A stretch of DNA of 9,563 nt from CAZNUM01 sp046861615 (GTDB lineage Bacteria > Fidelibacterota > Marinisomatia > Marinisomatales > TCS55). Position 1 is the stretch's first letter. Every line of letters starts with the position of its first letter. A program made the translations under genes and the position numbers. The DNA is taken from NCBI GenBank assembly GCA_046861615.1, contig JBHHUS010000055.1, positions 1 to 9,563 on the forward strand, read 5' to 3'. Below the pieces are notes generated by a model. It had not been told where the DNA came from and searched no databases. It worked only from the letters and a program-made list of their open reading frames with translations. This document shows positions 1-6,406 of the stretch, piece by piece.

Positions 1-156
1 TTCTGAAGTCTTTTCTGAAGATACAAACTGCGCCGGATTCTCGGAAAACCGGTCATAACAGTGTTGGGAACAGAATGCATAGTTTTTTCCTTCCCATTCC
101 TGCGTTCCCGCCGCTGATTCTTTATTGACTTGCATACCGCAAACCGGATCTTTCAT
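1..156 (-). CDS. YHS-domain protein, N-terminal fragment; probably the start of a copper-transporting P-type ATPase
   Basis: The gene begins at ATG 156-154 and runs off the window edge, leaving 52 codons with no stop. The visible protein opens with MKDPVCGMQV and continues to YAFCSQHCYDRF. This is the YHS pattern: C6 in DPVCGM, then C29 and C33 in FCSxxC, then an F-x-x-NPxxF ending around residues 37-45. YHS domains bind metal, and in many bacteria they form the N-terminus of CopA-type heavy-metal P1B ATPases. They also occur as small stand-alone proteins or in other fusions. The low-complexity tail at residues 46-52 (SSEKTSE) looks like a linker to a further domain, which favours a multidomain protein. 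It lies downstream of the HMA-AraC regulator gene across a 130-bp gap, and an AGAGGG stretch about 8 nt before the ATG is the likely ribosome binding site. The YHS assignment is seen directly; the ATPase identity is inferred from the copper context. Confidence 0.85.
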   Translation of the reverse strand, partial: MKDPVCGMQVNKESAAGTQEWEGKNYAFCSQHCYDRFSENPAQFVSSEKTSE

Positions 157-286
157 GTTACCAACCCTCTCTGTTTATTGCTCTCATGATTGATTGTTTT
201 GTCTGGTGATTGTTTTATTCACACCTGAAATTGACCCTCCAGAAAGAAAAAACCGTTATATCTGCTTTGGAAAATTGTACATAATT
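157..286. other. 130-bp intergenic gap upstream of the YHS gene
   Basis: This is the largest non-coding gap in the window and the natural place for a promoter or operator for the YHS/ATPase gene. It is AT-rich. On the minus strand it holds a T-rich stretch (about 243-254) and two GAGGGT copies, at 239-234 and at 169-164; the second sits at ribosome-binding distance from the ATG. A TATAAC-like hexamer lies at 260-255, but I could not find a convincing -35 partner. No strong terminator hairpin for the preceding regulator gene is visible. Confidence 0.4.
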
Positions 287-865
287 TTACTGTCCCACCT
301 GATCCAGGGATTCCCGATCCAGTTTTTTCGATTTTTTAAAATAACTGGGGGTCATTCCGGTAATTTTCTTGAACTGGCTTGAAAGATGCTGAACGCTGCT
401 GTAACCCAACCGGTAAGCGATTTCCGAGAGGGAAAGTTCATTGTAAATCAACAATTCCTTCACCTTTTCAATTTTCTGAAGGATGAAATACTTTTCAATG
501 GTAATACTTTCCACTGAAGAGAACAGATTGCTGAGATAGGCATAATCACGGCCAAGCTTCCCGCTGATGTAATCGGAAAGGTTGGTATTCATGAATTCCA
601 GTTCCCTGCCCTGGCAGAGTTCAATGAGGAGGGTTTTAATATCCTCCACCAACTGGGCATTTTTTTCCACCAGTAATTCAAAACCATTCTGTTTTAATAC
701 GCTTTCCATCCGTTCCAGGGGAAAGCCTTTCGCCGGTTCCAGGATTACCAGTCTCCCCAAATGAATATCCACAACAGAAAGGCCCAGATTTTCCATTTCT
801 TCTCTAACCACCCGGATACACCGGTCACAGACCATATTTTTAATATGAAACACGGATGTTTTCAT
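287..865 (-). CDS. HMA-like metal-binding domain fused to an AraC-type DNA-binding domain; putative metal-responsive regulator
   Basis: The 192-residue protein has two parts. Residues 1-70 resemble a heavy-metal-associated (HMA, ferredoxin-like) domain: FHIKNMVCDRC carries C13 and C16 in a CxxC at the position of the usual GMTCxxC loop, and IHLGRLVIL matches the following beta strands. Residues 95-180 form an AraC/XylS double helix-turn-helix: DYAYLSNLFSSVESITIEKY is the first recognition region, and LSLSEIAYRLGYSSVQHLSSQFKK followed by GMTPSYFKK is the classic second one. There is no cupin-like sensor domain, so metal binding by the first domain is the obvious input (inference). Ligand residues beyond the two cysteines are not evident. 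The gene sits between a PII/cus block and a YHS/ATPase gene, so it probably regulates one or both. AGAGGG lies 8 nt upstream of ATG 865-863, inside a small inverted repeat. Related short proteins are common near copper genes in Bacteroidetes and are usually annotated simply as AraC family. Confidence 0.88.
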   Translation of the reverse strand: MKTSVFHIKNMVCDRCIRVVREEMENLGLSVVDIHLGRLVILEPAKGFPLERMESVLKQNGFELLVEKNAQLVEDIKTLLIELCQGRELEFMNTNLSDYISGKLGRDYAYLSNLFSSVESITIEKYFILQKIEKVKELLIYNELSLSEIAYRLGYSSVQHLSSQFKKITGMTPSYFKKSKKLDRESLDQVGQ

Positions 866-867
866 GG

Positions 868-882
868 TTCAACCCTCTTGAA
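868..882 (-). promoter_or_regulatory. Inverted repeat around the regulator's ribosome binding site
   Basis: On the minus strand TTCAA and TTGAA flank GAGGG, so the Shine-Dalgarno core of the regulator gene lies in the loop of a possible 5-bp hairpin that ends 2 nt before the ATG. It could be a small operator (autoregulation) or an RNA hairpin. The stem is short and AT-rich, so chance is a real alternative. Confidence 0.3.
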
Positions 883-953
883 TTAATTGAAGGCATGGGA
901 GCGGTGTCATGATGAACAAGCGGTGATTTCTTCATTTCTCATGCGAAGGGAAT

Positions 954-969
954 TTAAGCCCGCGCTTAA
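954..969 (-). terminator. Weak hairpin overlapping the stop codon of the PII-like gene
   Basis: TTAAGC and GCTTAA form a perfect 6-bp stem around a 4-nt GC loop. The stem extends to 8 of 9 pairs if one mismatch is allowed. It covers the TAA stop at 968-966. There is no U-tract after it (ATTCCCTTCG follows), so it is at best a weak or Rho-assisted end or an mRNA 3'-end stabiliser. Confidence 0.25.
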
Positions 970-1301
970 CTTACTTTGACCCCGGTTCTTATTTTGACGG
1001 CGGTTTCAATCCGGGAGACGGCGATCAATCCATCCCCCGGTTCCCCGGTATAAGCATGGGAACGGATAGTATCAGCAATCAATTGGGCCTGACCGTTCTC
1101 ACAAATAACTTCCAGTTTGGCTACTTTTGAATATTTTTCGATACACTCAATGGAATATTTATAACGGCGCGGATCCACCATTCCCTTCCCCAGGGCCATG
1201 ACATCAATCACGGTCATATTGTCGATTCCCAATTTCCGCAAGCCTTCAAGTACATCCTCTACCTTGGAACACCGCACATACGCTTTAACTTCCTGCATCA
1301 T
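966..1301 (-). CDS. PII-like signalling protein linked to a heavy-metal RND pump
   Basis: The 111-residue protein has the length and layout of the GlnB/PII family. It begins with MQEVKAYVRCSKVEDVLEGL (beta1-alpha1), continues through GIDNMTVIDVMALGKG leading into the T-loop, and has TGEPGDG at 85-91 matching the nucleotide-binding B-loop (TGxxGDG) and VKIRTG at 102-107 matching the C-terminal loop. By hand alignment the T-loop (about 38-59) lacks the tyrosine at the Tyr51 position that is uridylylated in canonical PII, and the lysine after GDG is replaced by L92. It therefore belongs with the divergent PII-like proteins (PII-NG type) described beside CusA/CzcA-type pumps rather than with nitrogen regulators. 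ATG 1301-1299 abuts the cusA stop codon with no gap, and AGGA at 1310-1307 inside cusA supplies the ribosome binding site, so translation is probably coupled to the pump. Role inferred: trimeric sensor acting on the pump or on regulation; the ligand is unknown. Confidence 0.9.
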   Translation of the reverse strand: MMQEVKAYVRCSKVEDVLEGLRKLGIDNMTVIDVMALGKGMVDPRRYKYSIECIEKYSKVAKLEVICENGQAQLIADTIRSHAYTGEPGDGLIAVSRIETAVKIRTGVKVS

Positions 1302-4300
1302 TTAAATCCTTTCTCTTTTTTTCATTTCCCAGGAGCGCCATAGATAATAGATCGTGGGAATCACCAGGAGGGTCAGGATGGTAGAGGTGACCATGCCACC
1401 CACCATGGGAGCGGCAATCCGTTTCATGACCTGAGATCCCGTACCGGTACCCCACAATATGGGCACCAGGCCACCGATGATGGCGGCGACGGTCATGGTA
1501 ATGGGACGGATTCGCTGAGCGGCGCCGGCGAAAATGACTTCATTCAAGTCCGCAAGGGTGTTTAACTGACCCCGATCTCTTCGCTGTTTGTAGGCGTTAT
1601 CAAGATACACCAGCATAACCACTCCAATTTCAGCCGACACACCTGCCAGGGCGATGAATCCTACTCCCACAGCGACGCTCATATTGTAACCCAACAGGTA
1701 CATAAACCATATCCCGCCTACGAGTGCAAAAGGCAAGGACAGCATTACAATCAAACTTTCAGTGACATTCTTGAAGTTGAAAAACAGCAATAAAAAGATG
1801 ATTAACAGGGTGATGGGGATTACCATTTTCAGGCGCTGATTAGCCCGTTCCATATATTCATACTGACCACTCCAAACGATGGAATATCGCTCAGGGATAT
1901 CCAGTTCCTCCATGAGAGCTTTCTTGGCCCGTTTGACATAGGTTCCCACATCAATTCCGGTGATATCCACATAAATCCACCCGGTCATACGGGCGTTTTC
2001 GCTCTTAATGACCGGAGCCCCTTTTCGGATTACGATCTTTGCCACCTGGCTGATGGGAATCTGGGCACCGGTGGGTGTGGGAATGATAACCCGTTTTAAC
2101 TTATGCATGCTGTCCCGCAATTCACGACTGTAGCGGACATTAATGGGATACCGTTCCAATCCTTCCACCGTGTAAGAGACATTCATGCCGCCCACGGCCG
2201 ACTGGATGATATCCTGGACGTCCCCCACCGTCAGACCGTAACGGGCAGCAGCCACCCGGTCGATTTCAAAATCCAGGAAATTTCCACCTGTCACTTTGTC
2301 GGCATAGGCGCTGAGGGTTCCCGGTATTTTCTGGACGATGGCCTGCACCCGGGCTCCCAGGGTATTCAACGTGTCCAGGTTAGCGCCCATCAATTTGATG
2401 CCCACCGGCGTCTTGATGCCCGTACTGAGCATGTCAATCCGTGTTTTGATGGGCATGGTCCAGGCGTTGGTAAGGCCCGGGAATTGAATGGCCGCATTCA
2501 ATTCGGTAACCAATTCATCGATTGTCACCGCCCGGTGCTCCGGCCACATCCATTCCAGGGGTGCTTTCAAAAACCGGGGCAGGTTCCAGCCGGAGTACCA
2601 CCGTTGTACGTTTTTCCGCTCCGGCCACTCGGATAGGGGTTTTAAGCTGATGGTGGTTTCCGTCATACTCAACGGTGCCGGGTCTGTCGCCGTCTCCGCA
2701 CGCCCCACCTTGCCGAAAACACGTTCCACTTCCGGAAATGTCTTAATAATCCGGTCGGTCTGCTGAAGCAATTCCCGGGCTTTGGTAATCGAAATACCCG
2801 GGTCCGTTGTGGGCATGTACAGTAAGTCGCCCTCGTTTAAAGGCGGCATGAATTCCGACCCGATATTTTTCAAGGGGAAGAAGGTGACGGCCAGAATCAG
2901 CCCTGCCGTAATTAAAGTGGTTTTTTTCATCCGCAGAACAAAATCGATTGCCGGGTGGTAAATCCGGATCAGAAACCGATTGACAGGATTCCGCTTTTCA
3001 GGAAGAATATTTCCCCGTACAAAGTAGCCCATCAGGACCGGAACAATCGTAATGGCCAGCAAAGCAGAGGCACCCATGGCATAGGTCTTGGTAAAAGCCA
3101 GGGGTTTGAAGAGTCTTCCCTCCTGCGCCTGTAAAGTAAAGACGGGCATAAAGGAAACCGTAATAATGAGTAAGGAATAGAACAGGGCTGGCCCCACTTC
3201 TTTGGAAGCATCCAGAATCACCTTCCAATGGTTTTCCGCTTTGGGGTTGTGTTCGATGTGTTTATGGGCGTTTTCAATCATCACAATGGCGGCATCCACC
3301 ATGGCGCCGATGGCAATGGCAATCCCTCCCAGCGACATAATATTGGCATTAATTCCCTGGTAATTCATAATGATGAACGCAATCAGGATACCCACGGGCA
3401 AGGTGAAAATCGCCACCAGGGCACTGCGGAAATGCAAAAGGAACAAAATACAGACCAGGGAAACGACGATCGATTCTTCAATCAGCTTTTCCTTAAGATT
3501 GTCAACCGCCCTCTCAATCAGTACGGAGCGGTCATAGACCGGTTTGATCGTCACTCCATCCGGCAGTCCACTTTTCAGCTCCTCCAACTTCTTTTTGACA
3601 TTTTTAATGACTTCCAGGGCATTCTCCCCGTACCGCATGACAATGACACCGCCGACGACCTCACCCGTACCGTCCCGGTCAGCCAGACCGCGCCGCAGTT
3701 CAGGACCCAAGTGAATATTGGCCACACTTTTCAAAAGGATCGGGGTTCCATTCTTGTCCACACCCAGCGGTATTTGTTGCAGATCCTTGATCGATTTGAT
3801 ATAGCCTAATCCCCGAACCATAAACTCCGTTTCAGCCATTTCAATTAATTTCCCTCCCACATCATTGTTACTGCGTTTGATGGCCATTTTTACTTTGTTC
3901 AGGGGAATGTTGTAGGCCAGGAGTTTATTGGGATCCACTTCTACCTGGTACTGTTTCACATACCCGCCAATACTGGCAACCTCCGAAACACCGGGGACGC
4001 TCATTAATTCATAGCGCAAATAGAAATCCTGGATCGAACGCAGTTGCTGAAGATCATGCTTTTCACTCTCAACGGTATATTCGTAGACCCAGCCTACCCC
4101 AGTGGCATCAGGTCCCAGCTGGGGCGTTACTCCCTGGGGCAGCCGTCCGGAGACAAAATTCAGGTATTCCAGTACACGACTGCGGGCCCAGTAAATATCG
4201 GTCCCGTCCTCAAAAATGATGTAGACAAAGGACAAACCAAAAAAGGAATACCCCCGCACAACTTTGGCAAAAGGAACGGAGAGCATGGCCGTCGTGAGCG

Positions 4301-4502
4301 GGTAGGTAATCTGGTCCTCCACCACCTGAGGGGCCTGTCCTGGATATTCAGTAAAAATAATGACCTGAACATCGCTCAGATCCGGAATGGCGTCCAGAGG
4401 GGTTCTCAGCATGGAATATATCCCCCCCAGAATGATGAAAATGGTAGCCAGAATCACCAAAAAACGGTTGTTGATTGACCACTGTATAATTTTTTCAATC
4501 AT
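1302..4502 (-). CDS. cusA: CusA-type Cu(I)/Ag(I) efflux RND permease
   Basis: A full-length 1066-residue heavy-metal efflux RND pump of the inner membrane, exporting metal from the periplasm (and perhaps the cytoplasm) using the proton gradient. Membrane segments start at about residues 13-31, with a cluster at about 340-490, one at 528-546, a segment at 894-910 and a cluster at about 917-1055; large periplasmic regions lie between. Three methionines align with the Cu/Ag site of E. coli CusA: M563 in LLYMP, M613 in LSMTETT and M691 in RIDMLSTGIK. This separates it from Zn/Co/Cd CzcA pumps. The proton-relay acidic residues appear as D403 in GAMVDAAIVMIENAHK and E958 in ALAGVSAEIGVVML. The site aligned with the third relay residue of E. 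coli CusA (lysine) reads RPITMTV, so the lysine seems absent. A Trp-rich insert at about 627-657 is longer than in E. coli. ATG 4502-4500 follows AGAGG at 4512-4508. Gene order channel-adaptor-pump is that of an operon. Confidence 0.96.
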   Translation of the reverse strand: MIEKIIQWSINNRFLVILATIFIILGGIYSMLRTPLDAIPDLSDVQVIIFTEYPGQAPQVVEDQITYPLTTAMLSVPFAKVVRGYSFFGLSFVYIIFEDGTDIYWARSRVLEYLNFVSGRLPQGVTPQLGPDATGVGWVYEYTVESEKHDLQQLRSIQDFYLRYELMSVPGVSEVASIGGYVKQYQVEVDPNKLLAYNIPLNKVKMAIKRSNNDVGGKLIEMAETEFMVRGLGYIKSIKDLQQIPLGVDKNGTPILLKSVANIHLGPELRRGLADRDGTGEVVGGVIVMRYGENALEVIKNVKKKLEELKSGLPDGVTIKPVYDRSVLIERAVDNLKEKLIEESIVVSLVCILFLLHFRSALVAIFTLPVGILIAFIIMNYQGINANIMSLGGIAIAIGAMVDAAIVMIENAHKHIEHNPKAENHWKVILDASKEVGPALFYSLLIITVSFMPVFTLQAQEGRLFKPLAFTKTYAMGASALLAITIVPVLMGYFVRGNILPEKRNPVNRFLIRIYHPAIDFVLRMKKTTLITAGLILAVTFFPLKNIGSEFMPPLNEGDLLYMPTTDPGISITKARELLQQTDRIIKTFPEVERVFGKVGRAETATDPAPLSMTETTISLKPLSEWPERKNVQRWYSGWNLPRFLKAPLEWMWPEHRAVTIDELVTELNAAIQFPGLTNAWTMPIKTRIDMLSTGIKTPVGIKLMGANLDTLNTLGARVQAIVQKIPGTLSAYADKVTGGNFLDFEIDRVAAARYGLTVGDVQDIIQSAVGGMNVSYTVEGLERYPINVRYSRELRDSMHKLKRVIIPTPTGAQIPISQVAKIVIRKGAPVIKSENARMTGWIYVDITGIDVGTYVKRAKKALMEELDIPERYSIVWSGQYEYMERANQRLKMVIPITLLIIFLLLFFNFKNVTESLIVMLSLPFALVGGIWFMYLLGYNMSVAVGVGFIALAGVSAEIGVVMLVYLDNAYKQRRDRGQLNTLADLNEVIFAGAAQRIRPITMTVAAIIGGLVPILWGTGTGSQVMKRIAAPMVGGMVTSTILTLLVIPTIYYLWRSWEMKKRERI

Positions 4503-4547
4503 GATAACCTCTAATCACTGTACCGGTTGGTTGTATCACATTCTTCA

Positions 4548-6392
4548 TCATGACAACTTCCTCAATTCCTGGCCATCCAGCGGGCACTTCCTCGGTTGGT
4601 CACCAATCACATAGGCATGGTCAGGGTCTGGACAGGTGTAATAGGATTTTTGTGCGTCAAATGCTTCCGTTTTTTTCACCAGCTTCATGCCGCATTGCGG
4701 ACAGTCACCGGGCGTCTTCACATGGACGTAAGCATGGGACTCCATGGGACAGGTGTAATAAGTGATCTTCCCCTCCGCCACTGTACCGAATTCCGGTACT
4801 TCAGGAGTCATATTCATGTTCATGTTCATTTTCATATCCATGTCCATATTCATATCCCCATTCATTTCATCGGAATTTTCAGGGGGCATATCCTTATCGT
4901 GATTATGTCCCTCCTCAGCGGGCATTTCCATCGGTTCCATTTCCTTTGAGTCTTCTTCCTGCTCCTGTTCACTGCTCATGCTTTTCCGGGAGGAGAGCAT
5001 TTTGGAGATGCTTTCCTGCAATTTGCTCTCGGAATCCAGGAGGAATTGGGCCGAGATGACAACCTTTTCACCGGCTTTCAGTCCTTCTCGAATCTCGTAA
5101 TATCCGTCCCCGCTCTCTACCCCGACGGTTACATCCCTTGGTGCAAACCGGCCGCCTCCTAAGGAGACAAACACCAGATTGCGCTCGCCGGAGAACAATA
5201 CTGCTTCCATGGGCACTGCCACCACATTTTTCAAGGGGCTCGTCTCCAGGTCCACATTGGCATACATCCCCGGTTTTAATTCCAGGTTCGGGTTTTTGAA
5301 GACGAGACGAACTTTAACCGTCCGAGTCTTTTTTTCCAGGTATGGGTAAACATACTGAACCTCTCCCCAGTAGGTCTTTCCCGGTTCATACGACAGGGTC
5401 ATGGTGGCTTTCTGCCCTTCCTTGACCCAGGGGACCTCGTATTCATAAATATCTGCATAGACCCAGATCTCCGAGAGATCAGCGATGGTGTAAAGGCGCA
5501 TTCCCGGTTTGACTTCCATGCCGTCCAGGGCATGTTTCTCCACAACAATTCCGTTAAAAGGGGACGCAATTGAGAGCGTTTTGCGCACCTGGCCCGTTTT
5601 TTCCAGTTGCTGGATCTGACGGTCTGAAATATCAAAATATTCCAGGCGTCGTTTTGTGGAAGCCAGAATTCCTTCCAGATTCCGTTTCAGGGCTGGCGGC
5701 GTCGAGGCATCTATCCGTTTAAAATTTTCCAATGCATCCAGATACTCTTCCTGAGCAGTAACCAATTGTGGGCTATAAATGTCCAATAGAATTTCACCCT
5801 TTTTCACCGGCTGTCCCGTTGTATTGATATAGGTTTTTTCAATCCAGCCGGAAATTTTCGTGTGAACCTGAGCGATTTTGGACTCATCATAATCTATTCT
5901 TCCGATCGTACGGATTTTCTGATACACATCCCTTCGTTCCACCGGTGCAATCCGGACACCGATGTTCTGTTCCACCGCCGGATTAATTTTTACCGTGGCA
6001 CCAAAGGCTTCTTCTCCTTCATAGACAGGGATTAAATCCATTCCCATGGGAGATTTCCCCGGCTTTGGTGAGATGTAGGTGGGATCCATGGGAGCCCGCC
6101 AGTACAGGATCTTCCGTTCACCACTTGGGGTCGATTGTGTACTGGTTTCCGATGCTCCGGTGGTACCTCCGATCGGATTCAGTTTCATCCCGCAGATCGG
6201 GCAGTTTCCAGGACCTTCCTGAATAACATTCGGGTGCATTCCGCAGGTGTAGAGCTGGTTTTGGGTACTGTCGGACTGCACAGCGGATTCCGCCGGCTGG
6301 GAGGCCTCTTTACGGGTGCAACCTGCCCCAATAAAACCAATGATTAAAATAAGTCCAAATAGACCGATTCTTTTTTTATTTCGATTAAACAT
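4548..6392 (-). CDS. cusB: CusB-type periplasmic adaptor lipoprotein with multiple metal-binding modules
   Basis: The 614-residue RND adaptor links pump and outer-membrane channel. The N-terminus is a lipoprotein signal (FGLILIIGFIGAGC, lipid cysteine C25). A heavy-metal-binding domain follows at 47-73 (YTCGMHP...CPICGMKL: C50, M52, H53, C64, C67, M69). Next is the CusB N-terminal motif at 95-124 (YWRAPMDP...GKSPMGMDLIP), whose M102, M116 and M118 align with the Cu-binding methionines of E. coli CusB. The barrel-sandwich, hairpin and beta-barrel core occupies about 135-455, with the helical hairpin around 205-265 and the lipoyl half-motif SPFNGIV at 277-283. Beyond the usual C-terminus come an acidic Met/His segment (484-528, with Met at alternate positions 514-528) and two more CxM/D...C modules (545-572 and 584-611). 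The last has lost its second cysteine and methionine. It is well above the usual 400-odd residues. AGGAG at 6402-6398 precedes the ATG. Confidence 0.95.
   Translation of the reverse strand: MFNRNKKRIGLFGLILIIGFIGAGCTRKEASQPAESAVQSDSTQNQLYTCGMHPNVIQEGPGNCPICGMKLNPIGGTTGASETSTQSTPSGERKILYWRAPMDPTYISPKPGKSPMGMDLIPVYEGEEAFGATVKINPAVEQNIGVRIAPVERRDVYQKIRTIGRIDYDESKIAQVHTKISGWIEKTYINTTGQPVKKGEILLDIYSPQLVTAQEEYLDALENFKRIDASTPPALKRNLEGILASTKRRLEYFDISDRQIQQLEKTGQVRKTLSIASPFNGIVVEKHALDGMEVKPGMRLYTIADLSEIWVYADIYEYEVPWVKEGQKATMTLSYEPGKTYWGEVQYVYPYLEKKTRTVKVRLVFKNPNLELKPGMYANVDLETSPLKNVVAVPMEAVLFSGERNLVFVSLGGGRFAPRDVTVGVESGDGYYEIREGLKAGEKVVISAQFLLDSESKLQESISKMLSSRKSMSSEQEQEEDSKEMEPMEMPAEEGHNHDKDMPPENSDEMNGDMNMDMDMKMNMNMNMTPEVPEFGTVAEGKITYYTCPMESHAYVHVKTPGDCPQCGMKLVKKTEAFDAQKSYYTCPDPDHAYVIGDQPRKCPLDGQELRKLS
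4560..4760 (-). repeat. Tandem C-terminal metal-binding modules in the adaptor
   Basis: Two copies of a roughly 28-residue module encode residues 545-572 and 584-611 of the CusB-type protein. Both start YYTCP and share HAYV; the DNA still shows the relationship on the plus strand (ggacaggtgtaata at about 4632 and at about 4747). The first copy is intact (C548, M550, H553, C564, C567, M569). The second keeps C587, H592 and C603 but has D606 and Q608 where the second Cys and Met should be. This indicates duplication followed by partial decay or specialisation. Confidence 0.75.
4809..4853 (-). repeat. Alternating-methionine tract in the adaptor
   Basis: Codons 514-528 place Met at every second residue (M514, 516, 518, 520, 522, 524, 526, 528) separated by N, D or K. 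The DNA is a degenerate ATG-AAY/GAY microrepeat, prone to slippage. Met-x-Met runs are a known Cu(I)/Ag(I) ligand pattern in periplasmic copper proteins; the acidic spacers and nearby H496 and H498 fit metal binding. Confidence 0.8.
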
Positions 6393-6406
6393 GGATTCTC
6401 CTGATA

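Noticed and set aside
158..187. Nine-codon reading frame (MRAINREGW) ending one base before the YHS gene ATG on the minus strand, considered as a coupled leader peptide
   Set aside because: No Shine-Dalgarno precedes its ATG (ACAATCAATC), and such short frames arise easily by chance. Worth only a glance if the transcript start maps upstream of 187.
231..260. TTGACC...TTATA arrangement on the plus strand resembling a MerR/CueR-type copper promoter
   Set aside because: It points away from any gene, the spacing is about 19 bp, and the expected inverted arm (GGAAGGT-like) is missing. No plus-strand gene follows.
2103..2636. 177-codon open frame on the plus strand
   Set aside because: Antisense to the pump gene, no family resemblance, composition typical of a shadow frame.
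3228..3809. 193-codon open frame on the plus strand
   Set aside because: Antisense to the conserved pump gene; His/Asn/Gln-rich translation typical of a reverse-strand shadow, with no recognisable domain.
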